Shown here: positions 1 to 7,679 of the stretch, in pieces | Numbering within the stretch: the first letter of the stretch is position 1 | Layout of the letters: each line of letters opens with the position of its first letter | Source: CBDUQI01 sp965369325 | GTDB lineage: Bacteria; Pseudomonadota; Gammaproteobacteria; Steroidobacterales; JBCBZW01 | Direction of reading: 5' to 3' | Assembly: GCA_965369325.1 (NCBI GenBank) | Contig: CBDUQI010000117.1 | Coordinates: 1-17,954, forward strand | Length of the DNA: 17,954 bases | Position numbers and translations under genes: made by a program | The notes under the pieces: generated by a model | Databases searched by the model: none | The model's input: the letters and a program-made list of their open reading frames with translations, nothing else | What the model was told of the DNA's origin: nothing

Positions 1-93
1 GTGCGTGGACTGTGGTGCGCGTTCGGGCAGCGCGGTGACTTCGGCCGATCCGGCGGGCGTGGTGTTGCCCTGCTGTGCGTCCGGCTGATTCAT
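1..93 (-). CDS. N-terminal fragment of an unidentified gene downstream of deoB (partial)
   Basis: An open frame starts at an ATG on the minus strand (93..91) and runs off the window, giving about 31 residues beginning MNQPDAQQGNTTPAG. Its ATG overlaps the deoB stop codon as ATGA, the arrangement expected for translational coupling in an operon. The visible leader is rich in Gln, Pro, Ala and Thr and has no recognisable domain. Genes that often follow deoB encode thymidine phosphorylase, deoxyribose-phosphate aldolase or cytidine deaminase, but nothing visible identifies this one. Confidence 0.55.
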   Translation of the reverse strand, partial: MNQPDAQQGNTTPAGSAEVTALPERAPQSTH

Positions 94-1319
94 GCGGCGG
101 CGGGTCTAAGATCGAGTGCTTTGCCGGCGCTCAGGGGCGGCAACCCGAAATGTTGAGCCAGACTTTGTCCGATATCGGCAAAGCTGTCGCGTTGGCCTCG
201 GCTGCCGGGCACGACGTTTGGGCCAAAGAAAATAACAGGCACATGCTCACGGGTATGATCGGTCCCCGCGAAGGTGGGATCGCAGCCGTGATCGGCGGTG
301 AGTACCACCACATCGTCCGGGCGCAGCGCTCGCTCCAGCTCCGGCAGGCGGCGATCGAACGCCTCCAGTGCGCAGGCGTAGCCCGTAGTGTCGCGGCGAT
401 GCCCGTATAACATGTCGAAGTCCACAAAATTGGCAAAGACCAGCGTGCCATCGGGCGCCTCGTCCACCTGCGTTAACAGGGTGTCGAATACCGCCTCATT
501 GCCCACCGCTTTCAGATTCTGACTAATGCCACTATAAGCGAAGATGTCGCCGATCTTGCCGATGCCGATGACCGCGTGCCCCGCCTTGTTCAGGTGATTG
601 AGCAGGGTGGCCTGGTGCGGCGGAGTGGCGAGGTCTTTGCGGTTGCCGGTGCGCACGAATTTGCCTGCGCGTTCGCCGACGAACGGGCGCGCGATCACCC
701 GGCCCACCTGATACTCATCGACTAGCTCGCGTGCGAGTCGGCACACCTCATACAGCCGCTCCAAACCAAAGTGCTCCTCGTGCGCGGCAATTTGGAAGAC
801 CGAGTCGGCTGAGGTGTAGACAATCGGCTGACCGGTCGCGATATGGGCTTCGCCCAGCTGCTCCAGAATGACAGTGCCGGAGCTGTGCAGGTTGCCGAGT
901 AAGCCGGGCAGGTTGGCGCGTGCAATCAGCGCGTCGGTGAGCGCTTGCGGGAAACATGGCGTGGTTTTTGGAAAATAACCCCAGTCGTACTCAACCGGCA
1001 GGCCCATCATCTCCCAGTGCCCGCTGGGCGTGTCTTTGCCAAAACTGCGTTCGGCGGCCCAGGCGTAGGCACTATCAATACGCGAGGGTGATGGCGCGAC
1101 GCGGCGACCGGTGCTGCCCTGGTGTAGCGCGCCAAGACCCAGGCGCATCAAATTGGGCAACTGCAGTGCCCCGCTGCGGGTGCCCGGCACCTCGCATTGC
1201 CCATTGGTGCAGGCGCTGGCGATACTGCCAAAGGTATCAGCACCCGCATCGCCAAATTTCTCGGCGTCTGCGGTGGCGCCAACGCCAAATGAATCGAGTA
1301 CTGCAATAAATGCGCGCAT
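90..1319 (-). CDS. deoB: Phosphopentomutase DeoB
   Basis: Phosphopentomutase interconverts (deoxy)ribose-1-phosphate and (deoxy)ribose-5-phosphate, linking nucleoside phosphorolysis to central carbon metabolism in the cytoplasm. The 409 residues match the usual family length (about 390-410). The N-terminus has the alkaline-phosphatase-superfamily metal motif (VLDSFGVGA at 7-15, with Asp9). The C-terminal metal cluster is visible as TADHGCDPT (341-349) and GTDHTREHVP (352-361), including the Asp and His ligands. It is transcribed away from the purine nucleoside phosphorylase, 131 bp from that gene's ATG, and couples through ATGA to the next gene on the minus strand. I see no strong Shine-Dalgarno before its ATG. 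Nothing looks broken, and the family assignment is secure. Confidence 0.95.
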   Translation of the reverse strand: MRAFIAVLDSFGVGATADAEKFGDAGADTFGSIASACTNGQCEVPGTRSGALQLPNLMRLGLGALHQGSTGRRVAPSPSRIDSAYAWAAERSFGKDTPSGHWEMMGLPVEYDWGYFPKTTPCFPQALTDALIARANLPGLLGNLHSSGTVILEQLGEAHIATGQPIVYTSADSVFQIAAHEEHFGLERLYEVCRLARELVDEYQVGRVIARPFVGERAGKFVRTGNRKDLATPPHQATLLNHLNKAGHAVIGIGKIGDIFAYSGISQNLKAVGNEAVFDTLLTQVDEAPDGTLVFANFVDFDMLYGHRRDTTGYACALEAFDRRLPELERALRPDDVVVLTADHGCDPTFAGTDHTREHVPVIFFGPNVVPGSRGQRDSFADIGQSLAQHFGLPPLSAGKALDLRPAAA

Positions 1320-1391
1320 AAGAGGTTCAGATTGGTTAAATACCGACGCGCCGTGTTGAGCGCATACTGTCGCCCGGAGTGAGTTTTGATG

Positions 1392-1407
1392 GTAGCACAG
1401 CTACAAT
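1392..1407 (+). promoter_or_regulatory. Inverted repeat overlapping a possible -10 box in the deoB/PNP divergent region
   Basis: The only gap between the divergent deoB and PNP genes (1320-1450) holds a perfect 5-bp inverted repeat, GTAGC-aca-GCTAC (1392-1404). It overlaps a -10-like TACAAT (1402-1407) about 45 bp before the PNP ATG. No convincing -35 is visible 16-18 bp upstream. An operator for a repressor of nucleoside catabolism is a plausible reading, but a 5-bp arm is short and may be chance. Confidence 0.25.
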
Positions 1408-1450
1408 CCTCAGCCATCGGCATGAGTAAGACAGAGAAGGTGATCGAAAA

Positions 1451-2275
1451 ATGAAACCCTATGTAGAAGCGGCCGAAGCGATCAGCGCCGGGCTGGACCG
1501 CCCGTTTCCACACACCGCCATTGTTCTGGGCAGCGGCCTTGGGCGTTTTCATGAAAACATGCAGCTCACCGCCACCATTGATTATGCAGATATCCCGCAC
1601 TTCCCAGTCTCCACCGTTGCCGGACACGCAGGACGCCTGCTGGTGGGGCGCGTTGGCGGCTTGCCGCTGGCCTGCATGCAAGGTCGCATGCATTACTACG
1701 AAGGTTATTCGCCATCGCAACTGGCGGTGCCGGTACGCACCCTGCACCAGCTTGGCGTTAACACGCTGGTGGTGACCAATGCCGCTGGCGGCATCGCCGA
1801 GCAGATGGGCCCGGGTACGCTGATGATGATTGACGATCACATCAACTTAAGTGGACGCAATCCGCTGAGTGGCCCCAATGACGATGATCTGGGCGTGCGT
1901 TTTCCGGACATGAGTTGTGCATGGGATAAGGGGTTGCGCGAGACCCTGGTGCAGGCGGGTGTCAGCAGTGGCGTGGCCCTGCAGCACGGGGTGTACATGC
2001 AGATTACTGGGCCAAATTTCGAAACCCCTGCCGAGATACGTATGATGGGCAGGCTGGGGGCCGATGTGGTGGGGATGTCGACGGTGCCGGAGTGTCTGGT
2101 GGCCAGGCATGCGGGCATGCGGGTGGCCGGACTCAGTGTGATTACCAACTGGGCCGCCGGGCTGCAGCCCGATCACGAGCTGACTCACGAGGAAACCATC
2201 GAGGTGGCGGATGCTGCCTATCAGGATACTCGTCAGCTGTTGCTGGCGTTCTTTGCCGCACTGGCTGCAGAGTAG
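1451..2275 (+). CDS. Purine nucleoside phosphorylase, trimeric (class I) type
   Basis: This enzyme cleaves purine (deoxy)nucleosides with phosphate to the free base and (deoxy)ribose-1-phosphate, the substrate of the divergent DeoB. The 274 residues fit the low-molecular-weight trimeric PNP family. Visible motifs are VLGSGLG (25-31, phosphate loop), the AGHAG region with His59, GRMHYYEG (78-85), TNAAGGI (109-115), GPNFETPAEIR (187-197, with a conserved Glu), and VITNWAAG (230-237), whose Asn233 corresponds to the base-contacting Asn of trimeric PNPs. The ATG is preceded by GAAGG at reasonable spacing. The nucleoside transporter follows about 108 bp downstream on the same strand. PunA, XapA and DeoD-type names are not separable from sequence alone; this is not the hexameric DeoD fold family. 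Confidence 0.93.
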   Translation: MKPYVEAAEAISAGLDRPFPHTAIVLGSGLGRFHENMQLTATIDYADIPHFPVSTVAGHAGRLLVGRVGGLPLACMQGRMHYYEGYSPSQLAVPVRTLHQLGVNTLVVTNAAGGIAEQMGPGTLMMIDDHINLSGRNPLSGPNDDDLGVRFPDMSCAWDKGLRETLVQAGVSSGVALQHGVYMQITGPNFETPAEIRMMGRLGADVVGMSTVPECLVARHAGMRVAGLSVITNWAAGLQPDHELTHEETIEVADAAYQDTRQLLLAFFAALAAE

Positions 2276-2383
2276 GCCGGGCCGGAACATCTCTTGTTCT
2301 ATGCGGGTCGATGCGGGCCAATGCTGGCGGGTGCCGGCGAGCCGGCCGGCTGAATCGCATCGCTTGCACCTTGGGGAAGCTGT

Positions 2384-3607
2384 TTGATCGCAATACTCGG
2401 AATGTTAACGCTGGTCGCCGTCGCACTCGCGTTGTCGGAGAATCGCCGCGCCATCAACTTGCGCGTTGTGCTCAGTGCGTTCGCGCTGCAGGCAGGCCTT
2501 GCGGTGCTGGTGATCTACGTGCCCGCCGGCAAGACCGTGCTGGCGGTAATGGCCAGCTATGTGCAGAAAATTATCACTTACGCCGATGAGGGCACCGCCT
2601 TCCTGTTCGGCGAAATGGCAACCAATAGCGATAAGTTTGGTTTCATTGTCGCACTGAAAATTTTGCCCGTAATTGTGTTTGTGTCCTCGTTGGTGGCCGT
2701 GCTCTATCACCTTCGTGTGATGCAGTTTCTGATCAACTTGATTGGCGGTGCCTTGCGCTGGGTGGTGGGCATTTCACGCGTCGAGGCCATGTGTGCGGCG
2801 GCCAACATCTTTATCGGCATGGTCGAAGCGCCGATGGCGGTGCGCCCGTATCTGAGGCAGCTCAGCCGATCGCAGTTTTTCACCGTGATGGGTGTGGGGC
2901 TGTCCACGATTACCGGCGCCCTGGTGCTGGCCTACGCCAGCCTGGGGCTGGACCTGAGCCTGCTTATCGCGGCTGCCTTCATGTCGGCGCCCGGCGGCAT
3001 CCTCATGTCCAAGCTGTTGATTCCGGAAACCCCAGGCTTTGATGGTGATGCGACGCTGGTGGAAAGCACGTTCGAAGAGCAGAAGCGGGCCGTGAATGTG
3101 ATTGAGGCTGCTGCCGACGGCGCCGCCTCCGGGCTGCATATCGCGCTGAACGTGGGTGCCATGCTGGTGGCATTCGTCGCCTTACTGGCGTTAGCCAACG
3201 GACTATTGTCCGGTGTGGGCAATCTCATCGGTATCGAGGGGCTCACCTTTGAGTACCTGCTGGGGTTGCTGCTGTCGCCGCTGATGTATCTGCTGGGGAT
3301 ACCTTGGAGCGAGACCATCGCCGCCGGCAATCTGGTCGGCCAGAAGACGATCCTGAATGAGTTTGTGGCATATGTGAGCTTCCTGGAAGTGCGCGACACG
3401 CTGTCGGTGCATACCCAGTCGGTGCTCACCTTTGCCCTGTGCGGGTTCGCCAATCTGAGCGCGCTGGCGATCATGCTGGGCGGGATTGGCTCGCTGGTGC
3501 CGGAGCGGCGCGCCGATGTGGCAGCGCTGGGGTTGAAGGCCGTGCTGGTGGGGACACTGTCCAATCTCATGAGCGCCGCACTGGCCAGCCTCATTCTGTC
3601 GTTTTAA
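2384..3607 (+). CDS. Concentrative nucleoside transporter, NupC/CNT family
   Basis: This is an inner-membrane, cation-coupled nucleoside symporter of 407 residues, the usual bacterial CNT length. The N-terminus (ALSENRRAINLRVV, 16-29), the NIFIGMVEAPMAVRPYL block (141-157) and a FALCGFANLSALAIMLGG block near the C-terminus are family hallmarks. The substrate loop reads Gly145-Met146-Val147-Glu148. Human pyrimidine-selective CNT1 has Ser-Gln-Thr-Glu here and purine-selective CNT2 has Gly-Met-Thr-Glu, so purine preference is inferred. I chose the TTG start because GGGGAAG lies 6 bp upstream and residues 1-6 restore the usual N-terminal helix; an in-frame ATG exists at 2402. It probably forms an operon with PNP and the CYTH gene 15 bp downstream. 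Confidence 0.93.
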   Translation: MIAILGMLTLVAVALALSENRRAINLRVVLSAFALQAGLAVLVIYVPAGKTVLAVMASYVQKIITYADEGTAFLFGEMATNSDKFGFIVALKILPVIVFVSSLVAVLYHLRVMQFLINLIGGALRWVVGISRVEAMCAAANIFIGMVEAPMAVRPYLRQLSRSQFFTVMGVGLSTITGALVLAYASLGLDLSLLIAAAFMSAPGGILMSKLLIPETPGFDGDATLVESTFEEQKRAVNVIEAAADGAASGLHIALNVGAMLVAFVALLALANGLLSGVGNLIGIEGLTFEYLLGLLLSPLMYLLGIPWSETIAAGNLVGQKTILNEFVAYVSFLEVRDTLSVHTQSVLTFALCGFANLSALAIMLGGIGSLVPERRADVAALGLKAVLVGTLSNLMSAALASLILSF

Positions 3608-3622
3608 TTCTTCTGACCGCTA

Positions 3623-4141
3623 ATGCAACACCTTAATATAGAAATCAAAGCGCGCGTGAATACCGCCCGCCCGCGCGAAATCCTGCGTGAGCTGAACGCC
3701 GACTTTAAAGGGGAAGACCATCAGGTCGATACCTATTTTCGCGTGCCGCAGGGGCGTATGAAGCTGCGCGAAGGCACAATCGAGCACAGCCTTATTTACT
3801 ACGACCGGGTGGACCAGGCGGGTGCGAAGGCCTCGATGGTGCATCTGTACCGTCCGCAGCCCGATCCGGCGCTCAAAGCGCTGCTGGAAGCCGCCCTGGG
3901 GGTGTGGCGGGTGGTAGATAAGCGGCGCGAGATCTACTTTATCGACAACGTCAAGTTCCATTTGGACCGGGTGGTAGCCCTGGGCGAGTTTGTAGAGATC
4001 GAGGCCATCGATATGGACGGATCGATAGGTGAGGCCAGATTGCGTGAGCAATGTGCGCATTACCAGTCCGCGTTTGATATTCAAGCGGAAGATTTGCTGG
4101 CGCTCTCCTACAGCGATTTGCTGGGTGCGCAGCCACTGTAA
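3623..4141 (+). CDS. CYTH-domain protein (class IV adenylate cyclase-like)
   Basis: The 172-residue protein is a single CYTH triphosphate-tunnel domain. The N-terminal strand has NIEIKAR (5-11), the short form of the ExExK metal/triphosphate signature. Alternating basic and acidic strands follow: DTYFRVPQGRMKLRE, then SLIYYDR, then KRREIYFIDNVKFHLDRV, then GEFVEIEAID. Family members include CyaB-type adenylate cyclases, thiamine triphosphatase and inorganic triphosphatases. This sequence resembles the 'class IV adenylate cyclase-like' group whose activity is usually undetermined, so cAMP production should not be assumed. It begins 15 bp after the transporter stop with no clear Shine-Dalgarno, which suggests co-transcription and perhaps translational coupling. 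Confidence 0.8.
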   Translation: MQHLNIEIKARVNTARPREILRELNADFKGEDHQVDTYFRVPQGRMKLREGTIEHSLIYYDRVDQAGAKASMVHLYRPQPDPALKALLEAALGVWRVVDKRREIYFIDNVKFHLDRVVALGEFVEIEAIDMDGSIGEARLREQCAHYQSAFDIQAEDLLALSYSDLLGAQPL

Positions 4142-4347
4142 TCCCTGCAATACACCCCGGACCCGGGGTCCTGACGCGGGTTGGCAAAAACGCTGTTGAA
4201 GCGATGCTTGTTGCCGTGCTGGGGGCGCTGTTATCCTTCCGTCCACGCTTTGCCAGCACCACGCTTGCTGAACATGTTGACTGCGGGGTACAGGACACAA
4301 GTTCAGGCTGTTGGCTTTATACGCATCGGGTTGGGAAGGAGTAAGTA

Positions 4348-6519
4348 ATGGGTAGATTTCAGGTTATCGCGTGCAGCGCGGTCGCTGTCGTCATTTCTTT
4401 TGGGGCACAAGCTCAGACGATACTTGAAGAAGTGATCGTGACCGCCCAGAAACGCGAGCAGAATGTGCAGGATGTGCCGATCTCGGTCAGCACGCTGGCA
4501 GACGAGCGGTTCGACGTGCTGTTTGAAGGCGGCGAGGACATTCGTGCACTGGCCACCCGGGTGCCGGGGCTGTATGCCGAGTCTTCCAACGGCCGGCTGG
4601 CCCCACGTTTTTACATTCGCGGGCTGGGCAATACGGACTTTGACCTTGCGGCATCGCAGTCAGTCTCGATTATTGTGGACGAGGTGGTGCAGGAAAATGT
4701 ACTGCTTAAGAGCTTCCCGTTGTTTGATATTGCGCAGGTGGAAGTGCTGCGTGGTCCCCAGGGCACCCTGTTCGGGCGTAACACCCCGGCCGGTATCGTC
4801 AAGCTGGATACCGCCAAACCCACCCAGGACACCCAGGGCAAGCTCAGCGCTTCTGTCGGCTCGCTGGGCACGCTGAACGTTGAGGCCGCGGTTGGTGGCT
4901 CTATCGGCAGTGATGCGCTGACCGGCCGTGTCTCAGTGCTTTACCAGAACCGCGACGACTGGATTGATAACGGGTTTACCGGCCAGAACGACGCGCTCGG
5001 CGGGCATGAAGAAAAAGCCTGGCGTGCGCAGCTGCAGTACGAGCCGTCGGACAACTTCCGCGCCTTGTTCAATCTGCATGGCCGCGACTTTGAAGGAACC
5101 GCATCAGTCTTCCGCGCGAACATCGTGGGCCCGACCAATGAGTTGAACGATAACTTCGACCGCAACGTGGTGCTGTTTGACGAAGGCGACAACAATCCGG
5201 CTATGGCCGAATCACTGGGTGGTTCGCTTCGCCTGGATATCGGCTTCGGCAATGGTTTGACCTTTACCTCAATTACTGCGCATGAGCAGGTGAACAACTT
5301 TAGCCTGGGCGACATCGACGGCGGTTTTGGCGCCGTGTTCCTGCCTGAGAGCGGTCCTGGGTTTATCCCGTTCCCGTCGCAGACCAAGGATGGCATCGAC
5401 AATCTGGATCAGTTCACCCAGGAGTTCCGCTTGGCTTCCAGTGGTGATGAGCGGTTTAACTGGCAGGCCGGTGTGTTCTTCTTTGATTCTGAGTTCGCTA
5501 TCACCACCACGCCGTTCTTTGTGCCGCCCACCACCGTGTCGCATTCCAACGAAACCTGGGCACTATTTGGTCAGGGCAGCTATCAGCTGAACGATATGGT
5601 GACGCTCACCGGTGGTATTCGCTACACCGACGATGAGAAGGACTTCGCCGCGTTCAACGCACCTATTCCGACGGGCCCCGTGAGCGTGTCCGATGATCAG
5701 GTGAGCTGGGACTTCAGCGCATTGTTTGCCATGAGTGATGAGGTCAATCTGTTCGCACGCATCGCCCAGGGTTTCAGAGCGCCCACGATTCAGGGCCGCG
5801 ATGTGGCGTTCTTCGGCGCACCGTCCACGGCCCAGTCGGAAACCATCACCTCGATTGAAGGTGGCTTCAAGAGCACACTGGCAGACAATCGCGTGCGCCT
5901 GAACGGCTCCATCTACTACTACACGATTAAGGACCAGCAACTCTCAGCAATTGGCGGCGGCGGTAACTTTGTGCAGCTGGTGAACGCCGATGAGGGTGTT
6001 GGCGTTGGCTTTGATCTGGATGCGGAGTTCCTGCTCTCAGACAACCTGCTGGCCACCGTCGGAGTGAGCTACACAGATACGGAAATCAAGGACGATGTCT
6101 TGGTCGCTGCCCCGTGCGGTTCCGGCCTGTGCACAGTGACGGATCCGCTGGACACCAATGGCAATGCCTTTATCGACGGTAACTCCTTCCCACAGGCGCC
6201 GCAATCCATGGTAAACGTGACCCTGCGTTACGGCCATCCGGTGAGCACGGGCGAAGTGTTTTTCATGACCGACTGGGCCATCCAGGGCAAGACGGAGTTC
6301 TTCCTCTACAACAGCGAAGAATTTTTCAGCGATGGCAACACCGAAGGTGGCTTGCGTGCCGGGTATATCAGCGATGAGCACAACTATGAGATCGCTCTAT
6401 TCGCTCGCAATATTACCGATGAGGAAAACCTCAAGGGCGCGATCGATTTCAACAATCTGACCGGCTTTGTGAATGAGCCACGGGTAGTTGGCTTGTCCTT
6501 CAGCACCAGCTTCGAGTAA
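4348..6519 (+). CDS. TonB-dependent outer-membrane receptor
   Basis: This is a 723-residue TonB-dependent transporter for energised uptake across the outer membrane. A signal peptide (1-22, ending AQA) is followed at once by a TonB-box-like segment EEVIVTAQKR (27-36). The plug domain covers roughly 40-155 and includes the RGLG and VLRGPQGTLFGRNTPAG signatures. A long beta-barrel with many aromatic-ending strands follows. The last strand ends SFSTSFE, with Glu after the usual terminal aromatic residue. AAGGAG lies just before the ATG. A 206-bp gap separates it from the CYTH gene, so it may have its own promoter, and an intrinsic terminator follows. The EEVIVTAQKREQNVQDVPIS start is typical of receptors for carbohydrates, aromatics or other non-siderophore ligands. 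The ligand is unknown; nucleosides are possible from context. Confidence 0.92.
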   Translation: MGRFQVIACSAVAVVISFGAQAQTILEEVIVTAQKREQNVQDVPISVSTLADERFDVLFEGGEDIRALATRVPGLYAESSNGRLAPRFYIRGLGNTDFDLAASQSVSIIVDEVVQENVLLKSFPLFDIAQVEVLRGPQGTLFGRNTPAGIVKLDTAKPTQDTQGKLSASVGSLGTLNVEAAVGGSIGSDALTGRVSVLYQNRDDWIDNGFTGQNDALGGHEEKAWRAQLQYEPSDNFRALFNLHGRDFEGTASVFRANIVGPTNELNDNFDRNVVLFDEGDNNPAMAESLGGSLRLDIGFGNGLTFTSITAHEQVNNFSLGDIDGGFGAVFLPESGPGFIPFPSQTKDGIDNLDQFTQEFRLASSGDERFNWQAGVFFFDSEFAITTTPFFVPPTTVSHSNETWALFGQGSYQLNDMVTLTGGIRYTDDEKDFAAFNAPIPTGPVSVSDDQVSWDFSALFAMSDEVNLFARIAQGFRAPTIQGRDVAFFGAPSTAQSETITSIEGGFKSTLADNRVRLNGSIYYYTIKDQQLSAIGGGGNFVQLVNADEGVGVGFDLDAEFLLSDNLLATVGVSYTDTEIKDDVLVAAPCGSGLCTVTDPLDTNGNAFIDGNSFPQAPQSMVNVTLRYGHPVSTGEVFFMTDWAIQGKTEFFLYNSEEFFSDGNTEGGLRAGYISDEHNYEIALFARNITDEENLKGAIDFNNLTGFVNEPRVVGLSFSTSFE

Positions 6520-6581
6520 GCAAGAAAGACACCGGCGGGCGTGCGTCTGCCGGTTGCTTGTCTCGATGCGAGGCGAGCACG

Positions 6582-6612
6582 AAAAGGCCCGGTCTGACCG
6601 GGCCTTTTCTGT
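6582..6612 (+). terminator. Strong intrinsic terminator after the TonB receptor gene
   Basis: A perfect 12-bp stem (6582-6593 AAAAGGCCCGGT against 6597-6608 ACCGGGCCTTTT) with a three-base loop CTG is followed by a short T-rich tail. The A-run on the left arm would let it work in both directions. It lies 62 bp after the receptor stop and marks the end of the nucleoside-uptake block and the start of the accessory region. Confidence 0.9.
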
Positions 6613-6817
6613 TGGGCCGACATGCGCTGGCACGCGTGGAGCGCTCTTCGTATTAAGGGGGTTGCAGTATTCGGGTTGATGACCCTGATATTGAAATTCC
6701 GCACCGGCTCGGAGTGTTTCTCGCCGCCGTCGATGCTAATGTATTAGAAATGCTATTGTTTCGAGCGCGGGCTTTGGTGAAAGAATGAAAGCGACAAAAC
6801 GACAATATGTGATATCA

Positions 6818-6844
6818 GGGTCATTGACCGCCGGTCAACGACCC
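6818..6844. repeat. Near-perfect 13-bp inverted repeat next to a core site
   Basis: gggtcattgaccg (6818-6830) and cggtcaacgaccc (6832-6844) pair over 13 bp with one A-C mismatch and almost no loop. There is no T-run, so it is not an intrinsic terminator. It ends 10 bp before GTTAGGC (6855). It could be the central stem of a degenerate attC or an operator for the TIR operon. Confidence 0.6.
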
Positions 6845-6854
6845 TCTACTCAGT

Positions 6855-6861
6855 GTTAGGC
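6855..6861 (+). other. Integron core-site-like heptamer (GTTAGGC), left edge of the TIR segment
   Basis: This matches the integron R' core consensus GTTRRRY exactly. The preceding bases (CTCAGTGTTAGGC) resemble those at 8103 (CTCATGTTAGGC). No matching inverse core (RYYYAAC) could be found upstream, so this is a half-site or a decayed attC, not a demonstrated one. Confidence 0.4.
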
Positions 6862-7013
6862 GACCCCGATGTGTGTCAGCTAGAATCGCGGGGGAACCAA
6901 CCACGACTCCGCCCGCAATTGAGAGCATTGGACGGAGATCGATTTGCTGAATTTCGAAGATAGGCCCGCTCCGTGCTAGGCAAACGCTAAGAACGAAGAG
7001 GAAGGATCGTCAT

Positions 7014-7646
7014 TTGGGGATTGTGAACGCTGACTATTTCGATGCGTTTTTCAGCTATGCGTGCGATGACAACCTCTTGCATGATGATGCAGTGTGGATG
7101 CTGTACCGATATCTGAAGCCGAGGTTTGAAGCTGCGTGCCGGCTTCGACAGTATCCCGGAGGAGAGGCTTCAATGTTCATCGACTCGGAAGGGCTTCCCG
7201 CTAACGGCGATCTGAGCGTCGAACTCAAAAAGGCAATCTCAGTGAGTGCCTATCTGATCATCGTTGTTGGCCAATCTTATCCAAACTCGAAATGGTGCGG
7301 CCGGGAGCTGGAATGGTTCGTGCAGGAGTGTGGGCAACCTCGCCAACAACTCCTTGAGCGCGTCTTTGTTGTTGTGCTTGACCGGGATGTTGAGGGAGTG
7401 AGCTGGGGGCCTCATCTGGATCGACCAATTAGGCCGATCCTGCAGAAATTCTACGACCCAGAATCCGGAGAGCATTTTGCGGCGAATCTAGAGGACAAGT
7501 ACGGAAAGGTTATTCCAGGCCCAAGGTTCATTAAGGGCGTACGGGAGATTGCGAAAACGATGGCAGAGCGCCTACGAGTGGTTAACGAAAGCCTCGAGCC
7601 TGTTACAGATATTAGATCCACTACTCGATCGTCGGAAGGGCGCTAG
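7014..7646 (+). CDS. TIR-domain protein 1 (predicted NAD-processing enzyme)
   Basis: The 210-residue protein begins with a TIR domain: beta-A is YFDAFFSYA (8-16). A MFIDSEGLPANGDL segment (54-67) forms the BB-loop region. The strand YLIIVVGQSY leads into SKWCGRELEWF (92-102), where Glu98 sits at the catalytic glutamate position of NAD-cleaving TIR domains. Residues 110-210 extend beyond a minimal TIR domain and show no second domain I can name. No signal peptide or membrane segment is visible. The start is TTG at 7014, chosen because AGGAAGGA lies 8 bp upstream; GTG at 7023 is an alternative. A second TIR gene follows 33 bp downstream, so the two are probably co-transcribed. The family includes Thoeris ThsB and other antiphage NAD hydrolases or cyclases; the exact reaction is not predictable. 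Confidence 0.82.
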   Translation: MGIVNADYFDAFFSYACDDNLLHDDAVWMLYRYLKPRFEAACRLRQYPGGEASMFIDSEGLPANGDLSVELKKAISVSAYLIIVVGQSYPNSKWCGRELEWFVQECGQPRQQLLERVFVVVLDRDVEGVSWGPHLDRPIRPILQKFYDPESGEHFAANLEDKYGKVIPGPRFIKGVREIAKTMAERLRVVNESLEPVTDIRSTTRSSEGR

Positions 7647-7679
7647 TGCATTTTTCAGTATTTCGAGCGAGCGCAAGCA

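Larger units (their letters stand above)
6613..7013. other. 400-bp gene-free stretch upstream of the TIR genes
   Basis: No credible gene is visible in this stretch. It holds a short palindrome CTAAT-gt-ATTAG (6736-6747), a near-perfect 13-bp hairpin (6818-6844), the core-site heptamer GTTAGGC (6855-6861) and a degenerate relative GCTAGGC (6975-6981). It ends with the ribosome binding site of the first TIR gene. Base composition by eye is more AT-rich than the receptor gene, consistent with a boundary between backbone and acquired DNA. I could not define a promoter with acceptable -35/-10 spacing for the TIR genes. Confidence 0.5.

Noticed and set aside
1148..1840. 230-aa open frame on the minus strand across the deoB/PNP boundary
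   Set aside because: It lies antisense to PNP and overlaps deoB in another frame; the protein has no recognisable domain, and both overlapped genes are secure.
2932..3594. 220-aa minus-strand frame inside the nucleoside transporter gene
   Set aside because: Antisense shadow of a well-conserved CNT gene; its Ser/Ala/Pro-rich composition is that of a reverse-complement artefact.
4159..4171. Palindrome GGACCCGGGGTCC after the CYTH gene as a terminator
   Set aside because: It has no T-run after it and is too short to support a termination call.
3620..4300. 226-aa minus-strand frame opposite the CYTH gene
   Set aside because: The CYTH protein on the plus strand has clear family motifs; the antisense product is low-complexity and unrecognisable.
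6785..6859. 24-codon frame whose TAG stop lies in GTTAGGC, a possible leader peptide
   Set aside because: No ribosome binding site and it overlaps the hairpin; core sites contain TAG in one frame by design, so such endings are expected.
6975..6981. GCTAGGC as a core site just before the TIR genes
   Set aside because: The second base deviates from the strongly required GTT, and no partner half-site is visible.
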